From Promerops cafer (taxonomy: Eukaryota > Chordata > Aves > Passeriformes > Nectariniidae), in NCBI GenBank assembly GCA_013398275.1, contig VZSE01010763.1:1-64000 (forward strand): DNA of 64,000 bases. The letters run 5' to 3'. The translations under genes were made by a program, and so were the position numbers. The notes under the pieces are model-generated. The model did not search any database, was not told the DNA's origin, and saw nothing but the letters and a program-made list of their open reading frames with translations. Shown here in pieces: positions 11,561-24,538 of this stretch (its first letter is position 1; every line of letters starts with the position of its first letter).

Positions 11561-14500
11561 AATTTTTAGATGGTGTAAATTTTAGAACGTGGACACATTG
11601 ACATGCTTTACATCCCTGGTCGAGGCAGCAATGGATGACTCTTCACTGTCTAAGGAGCTTTCACAAAAACAAAAATATCCTTTCTTCCCATCCACCTTTT
11701 CCCTAATAATTTCTCTCACATAAGTTTCAAATAGTAAGCATGTGAGAGAAACAGTTTTTCTGACCGGGTGAGAAATGTGACATCCAAGTTTCGTTCTGTT
11801 TCTCTCAAAGCTTAGCTAAACAGTCTGCAATCACCCCAACTAACACCTCTGGGAAGCCAGAGCTAAGGTTGCATATGTTGCCTGTAATTTAGGAACTTGA
11901 TATAAATATGGATAATGTTGCTTAAATAAAATGAACCTTGATTGTAAGAAATGGGAGGTAAGATTAGAGATAAGAATATGCTGGAAAGGACAGAAATGCA
12001 GAACCAGCAGGGAATGTAGAGTTCTCTGGAGTACACCTTTGGATATTGTGTATCTACACAGGAGATCATAGCACCTGTTAAACTTAATACATATTAAATA
12101 TTGTCATATCTTATATGTCTGAGCAAATGTAGCATACCTTCATATTTTGCTGGCAGCTTACAAATCCCAGATTTCAGTTTATGTTACAGAAAGTATGTAT
12201 TCAATTCCCAATGAAAAGCTGATTTAAAGGGCACTACTGGGAGTTGTAAGGAGATTAAATTGTTTTATTATTTTCAGTACATGGAAGGGGGAATTTAAAT
12301 GGGAATCTGGGAATCTTTGTTCCTTTTGTGAGCTGTAAAGGTCAAGATTTTGCCATAGATACAAGAGCTGGAAGGGAGTTTCTGGTTGTGTAGATGTCCA
12401 CATGTCCTGGGTGGGAACTTAAGATGTTCTTAAATCACATACAATGCACATTGATGGCTCATCCTGTCAATGTACACAGGGATTGCAGATCTGTGTGCAT
12501 TGTTTTCATTACTGCAAATGGAAGATGTGCAACAAGAGGAAAACAGGCTACAGATTGCTGAGACCTTGAACTTGCTGAGGTTTTAAATTTGTACGTCACT
12601 GAATTTCCATTAAGCCTACTGACTTTAAACTCTAGTCTTCTACCATTATTTTTCATTCTTCAGACATGAATGGTATTTTCTTAATTTAATTTAATTTAGA
12701 CTGTTGGAGAGCTCATTTTTCTGTGGAAGAAATGTCACTCCTTTCTAGAATAAAATTAATCTTATGCAAAAGGCCAGTGCAAGACCTGATTTATATACCA
12801 GGGTAGGACATGAAATCTGTGTTGGCAGCTGTGATCATGTTCTGCCCTGACAGTCACGCTGTTCTCCTGGCAGCACTGCACCACACTGCCCATCACTGTC
12901 AACTTGTGCATAATAAAAAATTCATGCAAGCCTTGCTTCCAGCTTTACTGCTCACAAAGCTCTGGCCCTCATGGCAGACCATACCCACGCCACTTGTGAG
13001 TTATCCCAGGGTTCGTACAAGAGAGGAGGAGGAAAAAGGGAGAAAGAAAAGATGGAGAGTTTCCTCTCCACGGTTCTCACTCCCAAGATAAAAGAATGCA
13101 CATTTTATAGAATTTTTTGTTTTATTTTTTAGCATTCTATGCAACATTTTCTCTATTTCTGATAGGAACAGATCTTGGCAGGAATAAAAACCAAACTAAT
13201 AGCTTGCTGCTTGCACAGGGAGAGAGCACCTGAGATCCTCAACTACAGCAGCTAAAGCCCTCTGAATCTTTGGATTGCTGGCACTATCATGGAGGAAATA
13301 CAGAGCTCTCAGTCACCTTCTCTGTGTTTAAAATTGCTTGGGTAAATTCCCCCATATCCACTGAGAATTCAACCTATGCTGTATCCAAAAAGGGAAGCTA
13401 CAAAAAATTTAAATATGTCATAGCTGGCTGGGGTGGGCTCCTTAAGGCTCATAAAACTCAGCAAGCAAAGTTCCTAAAGGTATCCATAGGTTTATTTCAA
13501 CCTCAAACTTTAACCAAACTAGTCACAGGCAACAGTCAGTGATGAGATCATCAGAGAAAAAGATTGTAAAATGGAGCTAAAAAATACATTGGCACAAATA
13601 ATTAATATATTTGCCCAGAAAAATATCATTTGGGGTTAATCAAAACTATTCATATATCCACACTGAATTTAGCAAGTCTATAGAAATTTTGTGGCAGGGA
13701 GTGGGGGGGTACAGGAAAAAATAATTTTGACATTTTCTTTATAAACATTTTGATTTTTCCACATGATATTTTGTTTTGAAATTTGCCTGCAGGTAAGAGT
13801 CTTAAGACTAAAAAACAATTCACAAAATTTAAATGAATTCTCTGCTTTAGTATTGAGGAGAAAAAAAAAGGCATCTTGAAAAAATGTTTTCTTTTGCTGG
13901 GAGAAAAAATAAATTTGTATTAGTAAAATAAAAATTATCTCAGTGCTATTGATTCAGAATTCAAGCTGAAAAACCACCTATTGATAAACCATTCAAAAAC
14001 CAGCATTCAGTAACGATAAAATAGGTTGACATTGAATACCTGTGGGCTTGGCTCAGTTTGGCCCAGGTCTTTCCCTAACCCCCAGTTTCTGGAACTGGGA
14101 GGTGATGGGTAATTATGTGGAAGGCTGTCCCTTGGTACACACCACTGCTCAGTCAGGGAAGGGAGAGAGACAGCCAATCAAAAAGGGCTGTCCCTTTGAT
14201 TGATTTTACTCTCTGGGCCCCAAGAAGAACCTGAAAACCTAGACTGTGGGGAGAAAACCCATGATTTTGGCAGATCTGGAATTTTCCAGCCCATGTGCTT
14301 TTGAGTCATGACATGCCAAAAAAATTGTGTAAAAAAAAAAAAAATCCATTTAAAAGAATGCTTCAGTTTCTGTACAAGTCCAAAAATGCCTCATCCAATT
14401 TGTCTCAAATTTTCCAGCAAAGTTCTGCTCTGACATGAGATCATATATATGAAATGTAAGAGAGACTGGTTTGTAGTTTTGGCAAAGCTGGGGAGGAAGA

Positions 14501-17395
14501 CAAATTGGATTGTACTTTTAAAGAGAGAATTAGGGTCTCATCTTTGAATTATCACTTATTTAGGCAAGTCCTGCCTCTTATGACACTTTAATAGTTAGAA
14601 ATTATTAAAAGAGCAGTAAATATGTTACTGGGGACTACTTTGCACTGGCAAAGAGATCATAAAACATGTAGGAGGAGGATGAGACATAAGGAAAACAGGG
14701 ATGTGCGGAGAGACCACAGAAAATAAAGAGGAAGTAGTTACAAAAACTTGTGTGCATGCTGTGTGCAAGGAAGGGCTGACAGGGATCTCAGGGGACTCTG
14801 TGGTGTAGTAAGATTTTAAGGACCATAGGGGAATGTAAAGGTCAGAAGAGAAAGAACAAAGAGATGTTGAGAGGCTGGGGAGGTGAAGACCCTCCTGAGG
14901 AAAGAGAAAGAAATAAAACGTAATTTTCTTGGAGAGGATTTAATGGCCAGAGACATCACAAAACAGAGTGAAGGGAAAGACAGTTTATGCCATTGCAAGA
15001 ATCATACATCCATAAATATTTAAAAGTGAGCGGGCTAATCACTTTTGAGGGCTTGGGACACCCATCTTCCCAGGATTTGTGCTGCAGGAAAGCTCTGGTA
15101 TACCACCACCCAGCTCCTTCTGCACTGCAGGGAAACTACCATTGCTCCCCTGAGTGCACCCAGGCAAGCACTGCTAAAGGCAAAAGTCAACATTTAATTA
15201 GTCAAAAATTTAATTAGTAAACTATGGTCTCAAAATTCCTTAGGAGCAGTGAATAGTGTTTGAAACATGCATAAGGATGACTGGACCATACAAAACAGGG
15301 TAAGATCATGCACTTATGCTTTCAGCATGCTGAAGGTCACAACCTTAAAGAAATGAAACACTTCAAAATAAAATACAAAATTATAAAATACATTAACCAG
15401 TAATAATCTGCAAAGAAATAATTCTGTGCTAGAAACCCACCAACTCTTCTCTTAAACTCCTTTGAGTGCCTTGGGACGATGGCTTTTATTACTTTTTGTC
15501 ATGATTTCATTTTTCCTTTGCAAAGAAGAAAATCTCTGTTACTCTTGGAAAGACATGGGAGGGAACCAGAGGTGTCATGCAGCTCCCTGCCAGAAACACA
15601 TATGAAGGCAGCCTACTTTGGCAGGAGGAGGATGACTGGCCCTGCCTGTCTAGCCACATATGTTTCCTGGTCTTTTTTCTCGCCAGCATTACCACATGTC
15701 ACAAAGTATGTTACAGAGCCTTAAGAGGAATTGCAGGCTTCCCACCCAAACAAAAACACAGAAAACCAACCCTGCAATTAAGTATCCATAACAAATTATG
15801 AGGCCTGAGGATGGGTTGCTGATCCTCAGTTGACAAAATTCATTAAGAATTTTGACTTTTGCACTTTTTTTTAGGGATGAGGGGGATTAGGGAGGAGGTT
15901 TGGTTTATTTTTTCCTTATTCACTCTGCCTTTTGAGGGGAGAGCCAGGACTATGGGCATTTAGGTGATGTCATCTGCTAGACAGCAGCCACATGGAGAAC
16001 ATGAAATGGAAGTTTTCTACCCAGCTCCTGGCAAACCGGTGGGAGATGCTGCGTGACTGCCTGAAGCAGTCCACTGTGACAACGGGATGATCTCCAGCCT
16101 TTCAGATGTGCAAAGGGACCTCTGGCACAGCCCATGTGATTGATGTGTGGGCAGATATCTCATGAACTCTCTCTCAGCCTTTGTTTCCAAGGGCTGGTGT
16201 CCAGGAAAGGGCTGCACTGGCTGAAAGGAAGCAGAAAGCAGAACCATAATGAACCTCCCCGGTCACCAAAGCAGGCAATCACATCATGTAATCCTTTTAA
16301 AATATCTACCAGCTCCATCTAAAAGTTTGTTCAGCTTCCAGTTTCCATTATTCCTACTGATGCTTTTCCTCACTCTTCCAATTCACAGCACATGTTTGCT
16401 CAGAGCCATGTGTTCTTGTGCCAGGATGGTCACTCTGCTTATATGGCTCTTTGGTACGCTGGCTGCTCAGCCCTGGATTATGCACAGAGAATATTAGTAT
16501 TTTCTTCCTGGTCTTCTGAAAACTCAGTTTAAAAAGACAAATTATCTTGGTGTCCACACATAAGACAGGCTTTCTACTCACAGCCATGCCAGCAAGGCAT
16601 CCTCTGCAATTTTACTTCCAGTTTAGGCTTTGCCAGGCAGGAACTGTGTTCTCACTGAGCTCTTGTACCATGATATTAGAAGTCAACATCTGGTAGAAAT
16701 GCTTCTGTACACTGTAGGATAACATATGTTTTCTCCACATTCATATCCCACTGGCAACTCACAGCCAACCTGCAATCAAGTAAACCCTCAGTTTTTATCC
16801 TGCTCTGAAACAACCTTGCCCTCCCCTCTCCATGCACCAGTATTTATGGCCATTTGCTTTTTCCTGTGTAAAACATGACCTTTTTTGTGCTCATGAGTCC
16901 CCAGGTCTGTGCCATCAACAAAGCCATCATTGCTTTCTTATGCTTTGTACATTCCTGAAACCATTGGGCGAGATCCATCCCATCTCCATATGCACCTCCC
17001 ATTCTCCTCCTTTCTTGAGAAAGTTTGTCCTGAGAATCACTAGATTTTGAGCACATCGTGGAAAGATGCTGCCCAGCCAGGGAACTCAATCTCAAAGAGA
17101 GAACAGGAACTTGAACTACATAGCTTGTAATGCAGTACATAAACTTATTTTAATAATGAAATATGGTAAAAAAAAAAACCCCAAAAACACAAAGAAAAAA
17201 AATAATTCAGGGATATTGAAATCTGTTTTAGAAATGAAGATTTCAAAAAAATTATCTTCCTGGATAAAGCTTTTCTGAACTTCCACCCTGCAGGAAAGTG
17301 GATGGTCAGAGCATTTGATATGCTAATGATAAGGCAATTTTGAGAAAAAAATTGCTACTTAAAAACATACTTCCATTCTTTACTAAAGTTCAAAA
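11561..17395. other. Unique non-coding sequence with minor simple repeats
   Basis: No gene seen. Contains a TTTAA-type run (12681-12698), a short hairpin (14175-14202) and an A-rich tract at about 14330-14345. Open frames are 93 codons or fewer and overlap on both strands. Confidence 0.6.
14175..14202. repeat. Short hairpin-forming inverted repeat
   Basis: CAATCAAA-AA-GGG, then a short spacer, then CCCTTTGATTG: the arms pair except for a two-base bulge. The left arm includes a CCAAT word. The stem is too short for a typical microRNA precursor. No flanking element boundaries are visible. Confidence 0.55.
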
Positions 17396-17417
17396 TTACG
17401 GTGAATTGTCACCGTAA
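17396..17417. repeat. Perfect 9-bp inverted repeat with 4-bp loop
   Basis: TTACGGTGA, loop ATTG, TCACCGTAA. All nine positions pair, and each arm carries a CpG in DNA that is otherwise AT-rich and CpG-poor. Confidence 0.85.
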
Positions 17418-17451
17418 GTAGACTAAAAGATTAAGTAGACTTAAAAAGATT
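17416..17451. repeat. Near-perfect 17/19-bp tandem duplication
   Basis: 17416-17432 and 17433-17451 both begin AAGTAGACT and end AAGATT. The second copy is 2 bp longer. The first copy overlaps the right arm of the adjacent palindrome by two bases. Confidence 0.8.
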
Positions 17452-20400
17452 CAACTGGAAGACAAATGGTAATATTTTCATACAGTGAATGATAAAAGTG
17501 ACAGTTTGCATAGCTATAATTTCATAAACAAATGGGAAAATATAGGCTGGATTGCAAGGTTGCCAATGAGAAGAATTTGTAACAAGGAGTAAGATGTCTT
17601 TGGATTATGACCCTATTCTCTGCCATAGGAATTTAACTTTTACCTTGCTGGAGCAAATTGTGAAAAGAGCAAACGTCTGCACCTGTAGCACCCCTCTTTG
17701 TTCTCTACTACGTAAAACTCAAGGAATGAAGTTGGTTGTTCTGCCTTGTTTTTAGTGTGCTGTTCCCCACTATCGTTAGTCTGGTTACCTCACTGTGGGT
17801 GGGAATCAGACATGATTTCATCTTTAATTTAAAATAATACAACAAAAATAATTACGTGAAATTATGGACATGGCGGGGAAATTCCATTAAAAATCTTTTT
17901 CCGACTCCAACAAAATTATCAAACCTTTCTAATCTGACTTTGAAGAATTACCATGCCATGCAAAAAACATCAAATTAGCTTCTGGGGGAAAAAAACCACC
18001 AAATGTCTTTCAAATGGGCACATTGGCCTCTGTTAACTTGTTCTTTAGGAGGCTATGTCTACGTGAAACTGCTGCATAAATTATAGACATGATCTATGAT
18101 GCAGAACAATATTTATAACATGCCTTTAAAGTTATGTAATACTGAGAACAGAAATGCAATTAAAGTGGAGAGGGGAGGAAGTTCTGTCCTCTGCAGAGTG
18201 TGCTGTCTCATCTTTAAACAATGCAACATGATGGAAACTAATAAATGTTTCTGCAGAGGTGACTGGTTACTCCTCTGATGTATTGATATGGGAGGGGTTG
18301 ATCTCGAAGATGCATTTTTTCAAAATCAATTTTTCAAATTCATTTGGGGAAAACAATGACATTTTCATTTTCTTTGTAAGAAAAGTATGCACTATCTTCC
18401 CCACATGTTCTCAGAAGAGTGCAGGCAAAAAAAGGGCATTTGGAAGTTATTTTCTAGTTTATACTAAATTATTTCATGTGATTCAAAAATAAAAAGCCAT
18501 GTTTATATGCATGGATATATTCGAGAGTGAGACAGATAGCTTCTCAGAAATGGGAATCCAAGATGACAGAGACATCAAAGACTTTCTAAGGATGTCAGCT
18601 GCACTAGAGAGGTTTCTTTGTTTTCCACTAACAGAGTAGTAGTAATTAATCTTTTTATTTCACTTCCTTGAGAGATATTGTTCTTATTTATTTGCTTTCC
18701 ATATACCAGCTTAAATATTTTTCTCTCACTAGTTCCTATCTGCCACATTGTACACCATGCAATTGTTCTTTTGTGACTGATTAAGTACCAGAAATACAAT
18801 GTATTAATCTGTGTAAAGTACCCATGGGATATTAGATATCAGAATCATCTCTAATGACAATTCTATTGAGCAGTGTTGGCTTTCACCTGTGTTGGGTCAC
18901 TCAGGCCCCTGCCCCTCTCTAGTGTGGAGTCCTGGATAACTTCTTAAAGCTCTGGAACAATCATGCACCAGGAAAGGGCTGGTGGTAGGACAGATGCTGT
19001 AAGAGACAAAAATCTGAAAATCAGGGAGAAAAGAGGCATCAAGCAAACTACATAAACCAGTACTTTTGCATTGCAAGTCTTATTTTCTGTGCACATGTTG
19101 ATTTTTTACTGAAAGAATCCAAGTTCCTTGGGAAAGTGCCCAAATCAAATAAAATTCAACACTGAACCAGCTCTAGTATACAACCAAAATGAGAGGGTGA
19201 GAAAAAAACAAAATACATCCAACTACAGCAATTTGAAAGTGGTTTATGCTCATTATTATCTAATTTTCTTGATTTTGGGAGGAGGGGCTTGATAAGTTTG
19301 GGGAATATGAATTTTGTCTTTCCCTGTGTTTAACAGCAGGGTGTATAAGGGACATGAGAACCAAAGCCTGAGGACACATGAAGGAAAGATGGCACAGAAA
19401 TGGAGTGGAGGAAAGGAACAGGATTAAGAAGGTAGAGAAATTGAGAAGGCTGCTAGTTTTCAATGCCCAAACAACACCCAGAAACGAAACTCTGAGCATC
19501 CCAGCCTGAAGACATCACCAACGGTGATGGGGAGAGCATGGGGGATAGCAATCAGACTTGTCTGTCTTTCTTCCTGTTCCTTTTTTCTTCCAAGACACAG
19601 TAGCAGCAGGTGAGGGTGTTCATCAGGCTTGGGGTCCTGATATAGACCATTCCTACACACTGATTTTAATGGCAAAATGGAGCAAGAAATTTTATTCAGG
19701 TGAGTCTCTGAAAACACATTCACAAATGCAGTTTCCAGAGAAAGGGCTTCAGAGATCACCATCTTCTGTATTAGATAAGGAGAATCTTGAAGGAGCCTGG
19801 ACTAATTTGCAAGACCACACAGAAAGATAATTAAGATGCTGTATATTCAGGCCTATTTATTTCAGGCCTATCGTTGATCACAAATTCAGAGTTGAGAGAT
19901 CAGCGTCTCACACATTTTAAAATTTGATTCTTGTGTTAAGACATTCAAATCTGGCAATTTCATCTCCTCAAACCCAACCATGTGCACTCAGTTGAAGCTG
20001 TTCACCATGCTCAGGCATCACCAATGGCTACACTTGTATTTCTCCTTCACAGAATTAACAAAAGTGGACAGACTACAACTTTTGCAATAATACCTCTGGA
20101 AATGTGAAGATTTCTGAAGGAGAAACTTGACAGGAGAATGTTAAAAACTTACTTTTTAAAAGCCTATCACTGAGAAAAAGGACAAACTAGAGAAGGAAGG
20201 CAAGGCAAGGCACACATTTTTTAACAACTGACAAAAGGTTATAAATCCTAGCCACAAAGAACTCAGAAACGTCCTCTGAAATTTTTTGTTTAGGTTTTAA
20301 GAAGAATAAGTGAACAACTTAAAGAAATAAGGATTATTTTGAGTAATCTTCCATCTCCAGTAGAAAACTCTTTTTTATTTTTAGAAAATGAAGTTTGGAT

Positions 20401-21889
20401 AGAAATTTTTTAGCTTGTTCTACTTTCAATCAGGTAAATGCCATAGCTCTAGGACAAGACACATGGGCTTATTTTGCTAGTAAATTATAAGCTCTTCTTT
20501 GAAGTCACAGATATGAAAGGAAGAAAACTTCTCACATTGGACTTTTGTTTTCCTCTTTTTGCTCTTCAGGAAAAGTGAAGAATTCTCAAAAATGAGCCGA
20601 ACTAGAGGCATCCAATCTCAGAAAATAGGCACAACACAGGTGTGCTGTGGTTCCAGGATTGTAGCTCATTATAGCTAGCAATAACTCTCAAAAAACTTCA
20701 AAGCAAGAATCAGAAATAATCTTGACCAAGTGCTCCATTTCTGCACTGCTCTGCTCCTGCTAAAAGAAATACGGATGTTTGCATTAGAAGTGCTTTGGTC
20801 TTTGTTTTGTTCTCTTAAGACACACGTGGTCCTGCTGTTTAGTTCTCACTGGGGTTTAGAGATTCCTTCAGAGCAACCAATAGTGATGTGATAATCTTGG
20901 CCAAGAGTCCTGACACTCAGGCAGAGATCAAAAAACTAAGAGGCTATTTTCTTGCAGGAAGTGTTAAAACTTGGAGCCAGAGGGACAGCATATAGGTCAG
21001 CTAGTGAGCTGCTAGTTCTGCTACCCTGCCAAATCTACATTTGTCAATGTTGTAATAGGGACAGGCCAAACACACTGGGAGTCACTTGTGCCAGGTCCAG
21101 ATGCAGAGGAAAAAACAGACTGCCCAACAGAACTTACGCTACGCTGATATCTCTGACATCAGATGAGCAGGATTATCTGTACCCAAAAAAGACAGGGTTT
21201 TTTTTCCCTAAAAATTATCTAGGTTGCCTGAGCTCAGTAAGCTGTTTGAACTTAGCATTACAGAGGTCACCAGAGTAATCCATTTCATTTTAATGGACTA
21301 TTCACAAGTTACACACTACACATTTAAGAATGCTCCAAACTGTACTCTAGAACATCATATTTTTGTTCTCCTGCTTGGTCTCCACTCCAGAACAGTGTGT
21401 CTGTGCAGTGACGTCACTTCTCTGTAACTAGGCTGTCTCTAACACTTACAAAACGTATGAAATGTTAAATAAAACAGCATAACAGGTATTTTGCAGGCTG
21501 TGAAAAGAGGCTGGCAGCAGGCATGGTTCCCCACACATTGTTCTACGTCAGATGCCACCACCTGCTCTACAGGAAGAACATCCATGGAAATCAAAGGCAA
21601 GATGGTAAACGTGTTTAAGATGTAACTTAGCTACAAAACTCTTCTCAAGTCTTGCAACAGTGAAGAATGAAATCAGAATATTAAGAATATAAATATGATA
21701 TTCTTCCTTTCTTACAGCAGCTGTTCCTAGCACTGTACTTAATATTTTTCTTCAGGTTATTTTCAAACTCTGAGTTGATTTAGAGCTGGTTCCCAGATGA
21801 CCTCCCTCTCTCAGCCGTGCCTGCTGGAGTTCTCAGTCTACAGAGCAGGTGCAGCACCAGCAGACACTGCACAAGTTTCTCCAGTTCTT
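17452..21889. other. Unique non-coding sequence, no gene seen
   Basis: AT-rich, with only short overlapping open frames (up to 108 codons at 20952-21278, which has no domain or coding signature I recognise). A trivial AAGGC triplet repeat lies near 20199. Nothing else supportable. Confidence 0.6.
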
Positions 21890-22240
21890 CACAGGCCCCA
21901 TCAATGAAAAGAGGATGTTCACACAACACAAAATTACACTGTGGAACTCATTGCTTCAGGAAACGGGCACAGCTCAAAACCTAACAACAATTAAAAAGGA
22001 CCAAGAACATCCACAGCTGCCACAGGCAACAACAGCAAACATTTGGTACTTGAGGGCTTCTGCCACTTCCTAACTCCTGGAGATCTGAATGGCACTGGGA
22101 CACAAGGTCAAACTATCTTCTTCTCTTTCCTCAGCTATCATACCACAGGACCCTCAAATCCTCCTCTGAAGACTTTTGGGTTCTGGACACTGGACTGGAT
22201 GGGCAACAGTCTAACGGGGCCAGGAGTTTCCACTCCTCTA
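21890..22240 (+). mobile_element. Old CR1-type LINE remnant (3' region)
   Basis: The segment around 21914-21965 (TTCACACAACACAAAATTAC, then ACTGTGGAACTCATTGC) follows the 3' region of old amniote CR1 families, where a block of the form TTCACACAGCGCATAGTTAA is followed by CTATGGAACTCACTGCC. About 220 bp later, GACACTGGACTGGATGGGC matches the usual CR1 block before the 3' end (ACTGGACTAGATGGRCC). Order and spacing fit one diverged plus-strand copy. The assignment rests on remembered family features, not an alignment. It is clearly older than the copies at 29.0, 37.4 and 48.7 kb. Confidence 0.65.
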
Positions 22241-24505
22241 TACCAGAGAAGAAGGAAGGGGGGCTTCAGTTGCTCACTGTCTTTCCTTCTCCAGCTCTTT
22301 CCACTGTGATTTGGTAATAGGTGTCGTATTTCAATGCCTTTCATCCACAGAGCTCAAAGTACTCTCCGTAGGGGTTATGTCCTGGTACAACCAGCTTAGA
22401 AAGGGATGTCAAAAGTGCTGAAGTGACTTTTGCTAAATGTCCCACAGCAACCAAGCATAAGAATCAAGAAGAGAACCCCAGTATGCTTCCTGCCCGTGAT
22501 AACTTTGCAGCCATGCTGGCAATTTCCAGTTGAGTTGCACATGTCACGACTCTGCCCACTGTAGGCTGGCATCCAGCCTGCTGCGTTCCTCTAATCAGAC
22601 TCTGGCTTCTCACATTGGGATTGTGGTGGGCTCTGCTTTGAAATGAGATGCCTGAAAATGGTTGACACCTGTACTCCTCTGGCTCTCGGGAAAATTTGTT
22701 AACCTTCAAGAAAAGTTCTTGGAGAGGAGGGACTTTCAAGTTTTACAAGATGGTGAAGTTCTCTTTAGTTCCTTTAAAAAGCATTAGCAAAGGTCAGATT
22801 AACAAGTCAACACCGAAACTAGATACGACCAAGACTCCCAAAACTGATGCAGAAAAGAAAAGAGGTGGGTGGGGACTGGGTGTGGGGGAGAAAGGCCCAC
22901 AACACAACATTGGCTCTGATCCTTTCCCCCTCGTTGGGCCTGGGGCACACTTGATAAGGTGAAGGGAAATTGTAAAATTAGACCTGGCAACCTACACAGA
23001 GAGGCCCAGTGCAAGGCCGTTGGCCTGAGGCAAGCTGAGAAAGTTGAGGAATTGTGGGGGAAAGGGGACTTGGCAGGCTAACTTCCTGTGGCTGCATCCA
23101 GGGCTAATTAGTTTTCAGTGTTCTGTGTGTGTTTGAATGGAAACAAGCCAGCACTGAGAGGCACGGGGTGAGGAAATCAAAAACACATGCACCAAGAAGG
23201 AAGAAGGGGGGAAGAAGAAAAAAAAAAAAAAACACCAAAAAACCAGAAAACCTGTCCTTTTTAGCTACATTTTCTTTTTCAGGAGGGGATCTCATCATTT
23301 TGTTCCATGAGCACTAAATCACCCCGGCTCCCCTGTCTATCACATCTCACATCTGCTTCAGAATTCATTAAACATCAAAAGGCCTGCCCTATCAGTTCTG
23401 CTTAGTTAGAAGTCTGAGTTACTAGAGTCCTAACCAGAGAAGATTTTGTATGTTTTTAATAATAGCTTAAGGAACTTCTTAGCACCCCATAAATTACTTA
23501 ATGCAACAAACTCTTCCTGTGGACCAGCAAATGTTTTACAGAGGAGCTGAATGCTGCCTTAACATGCTTGTGGTCAGTCCAGAGCTACACAGCAACCTGT
23601 TTAAATGAACCTTTAATCCATGTTTCACTTTAGGAACTGTTTTCTCATGTATCCTCTCCTGGCTCTAGCCCACTCTCATTTTTACTGCCGCTCTAATTTT
23701 ATAGAACTACATTATAACTTGTATTTCTGTAGCATTTTGATCCTTCAGAATGCCAAGGCAATTATTAAAGCAGCGATCATAATGCTACAGCACCAGTGAA
23801 ATCTGCCTACTTCTGCCCTGTCATTTTCTCTACTTCAAATACACATGCACAGTGCCCTCCACTACTGCATGTGCCAGACAAACAGTTCACAAAAATAATT
23901 TATATACAGGAAACACAATGGACACAGTAAAGGCTCCAGTGGGCATTTTTTGCCAAGAGTACCACAAGAGCACTTTAAAACGAGGTTGAGTGTGATCCCT
24001 GAGCACTTGTTATTCAGGCAAAAGCAAATCAGTTTTCACCAGGACATCCACAAGCTTTTGTCTTCAGTGAAGACACTTTTTTTTGCCTATTTTGAAGTTT
24101 TTGTCTGCAGCTATATTATCCTAAGAACATCTCCATCCCTTTTTACTCAGAAAGCATGGGGTTTGCACTTTTCCTCCTACTTAAAATTACTAAATCACAT
24201 TTTCTCACACTTCTTTTAAAAATGTGACCAGTGATCAGACTTAAAAATGTCAGTCTAATAGGTGAAAATTACAGATGGTCATGAACAAATTAAAGAGAGC
24301 CTTTGAACTAAAAAAATTTCTGCATTTTAGCTTCAGCAGTCATTCCCACCTGATTGATAAGCTTTGTCATTTATTTGCAACTGTTCCTTCTTTAGAAATA
24401 AACAACATGCTTTTTTTCTTTCAAATATCAGCATAAATAAAACAAAATAAAAAATAAATAACATGACCCTCAAGCCAAGTTGAACTAAAATCATCATGGA
24501 ACACA
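22241..24505. other. Unique non-coding sequence, no gene seen
   Basis: Contains an A-rich tract at about 23215-23250 after a purine-rich AAGGAAGAAGG stretch. Near 23722-23775 the wording (GTATTTCTGTAGCATTTTGA, then AATGCCAAGGCAATTATTAA) faintly resembles ancient vertebrate interspersed repeats ending in AGCACTTTAC-like sequence. No exons recognised. Confidence 0.55.
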
Positions 24506-24538
24506 AGCACAGATGTGTAATAGCACATCTGTTGTGCT
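24506..24538. repeat. Inverted repeat containing paired E-box words
   Basis: CAGATGTG (24510-24517), loop TAATAG, CACATCTG (24524-24531) is a perfect 8-bp stem, extended outward by AGCACA and TGTGCT with a small offset. CAGATG/CATCTG are E-box words. The stem is short and the site isolated, so function is unknown. Confidence 0.75.
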
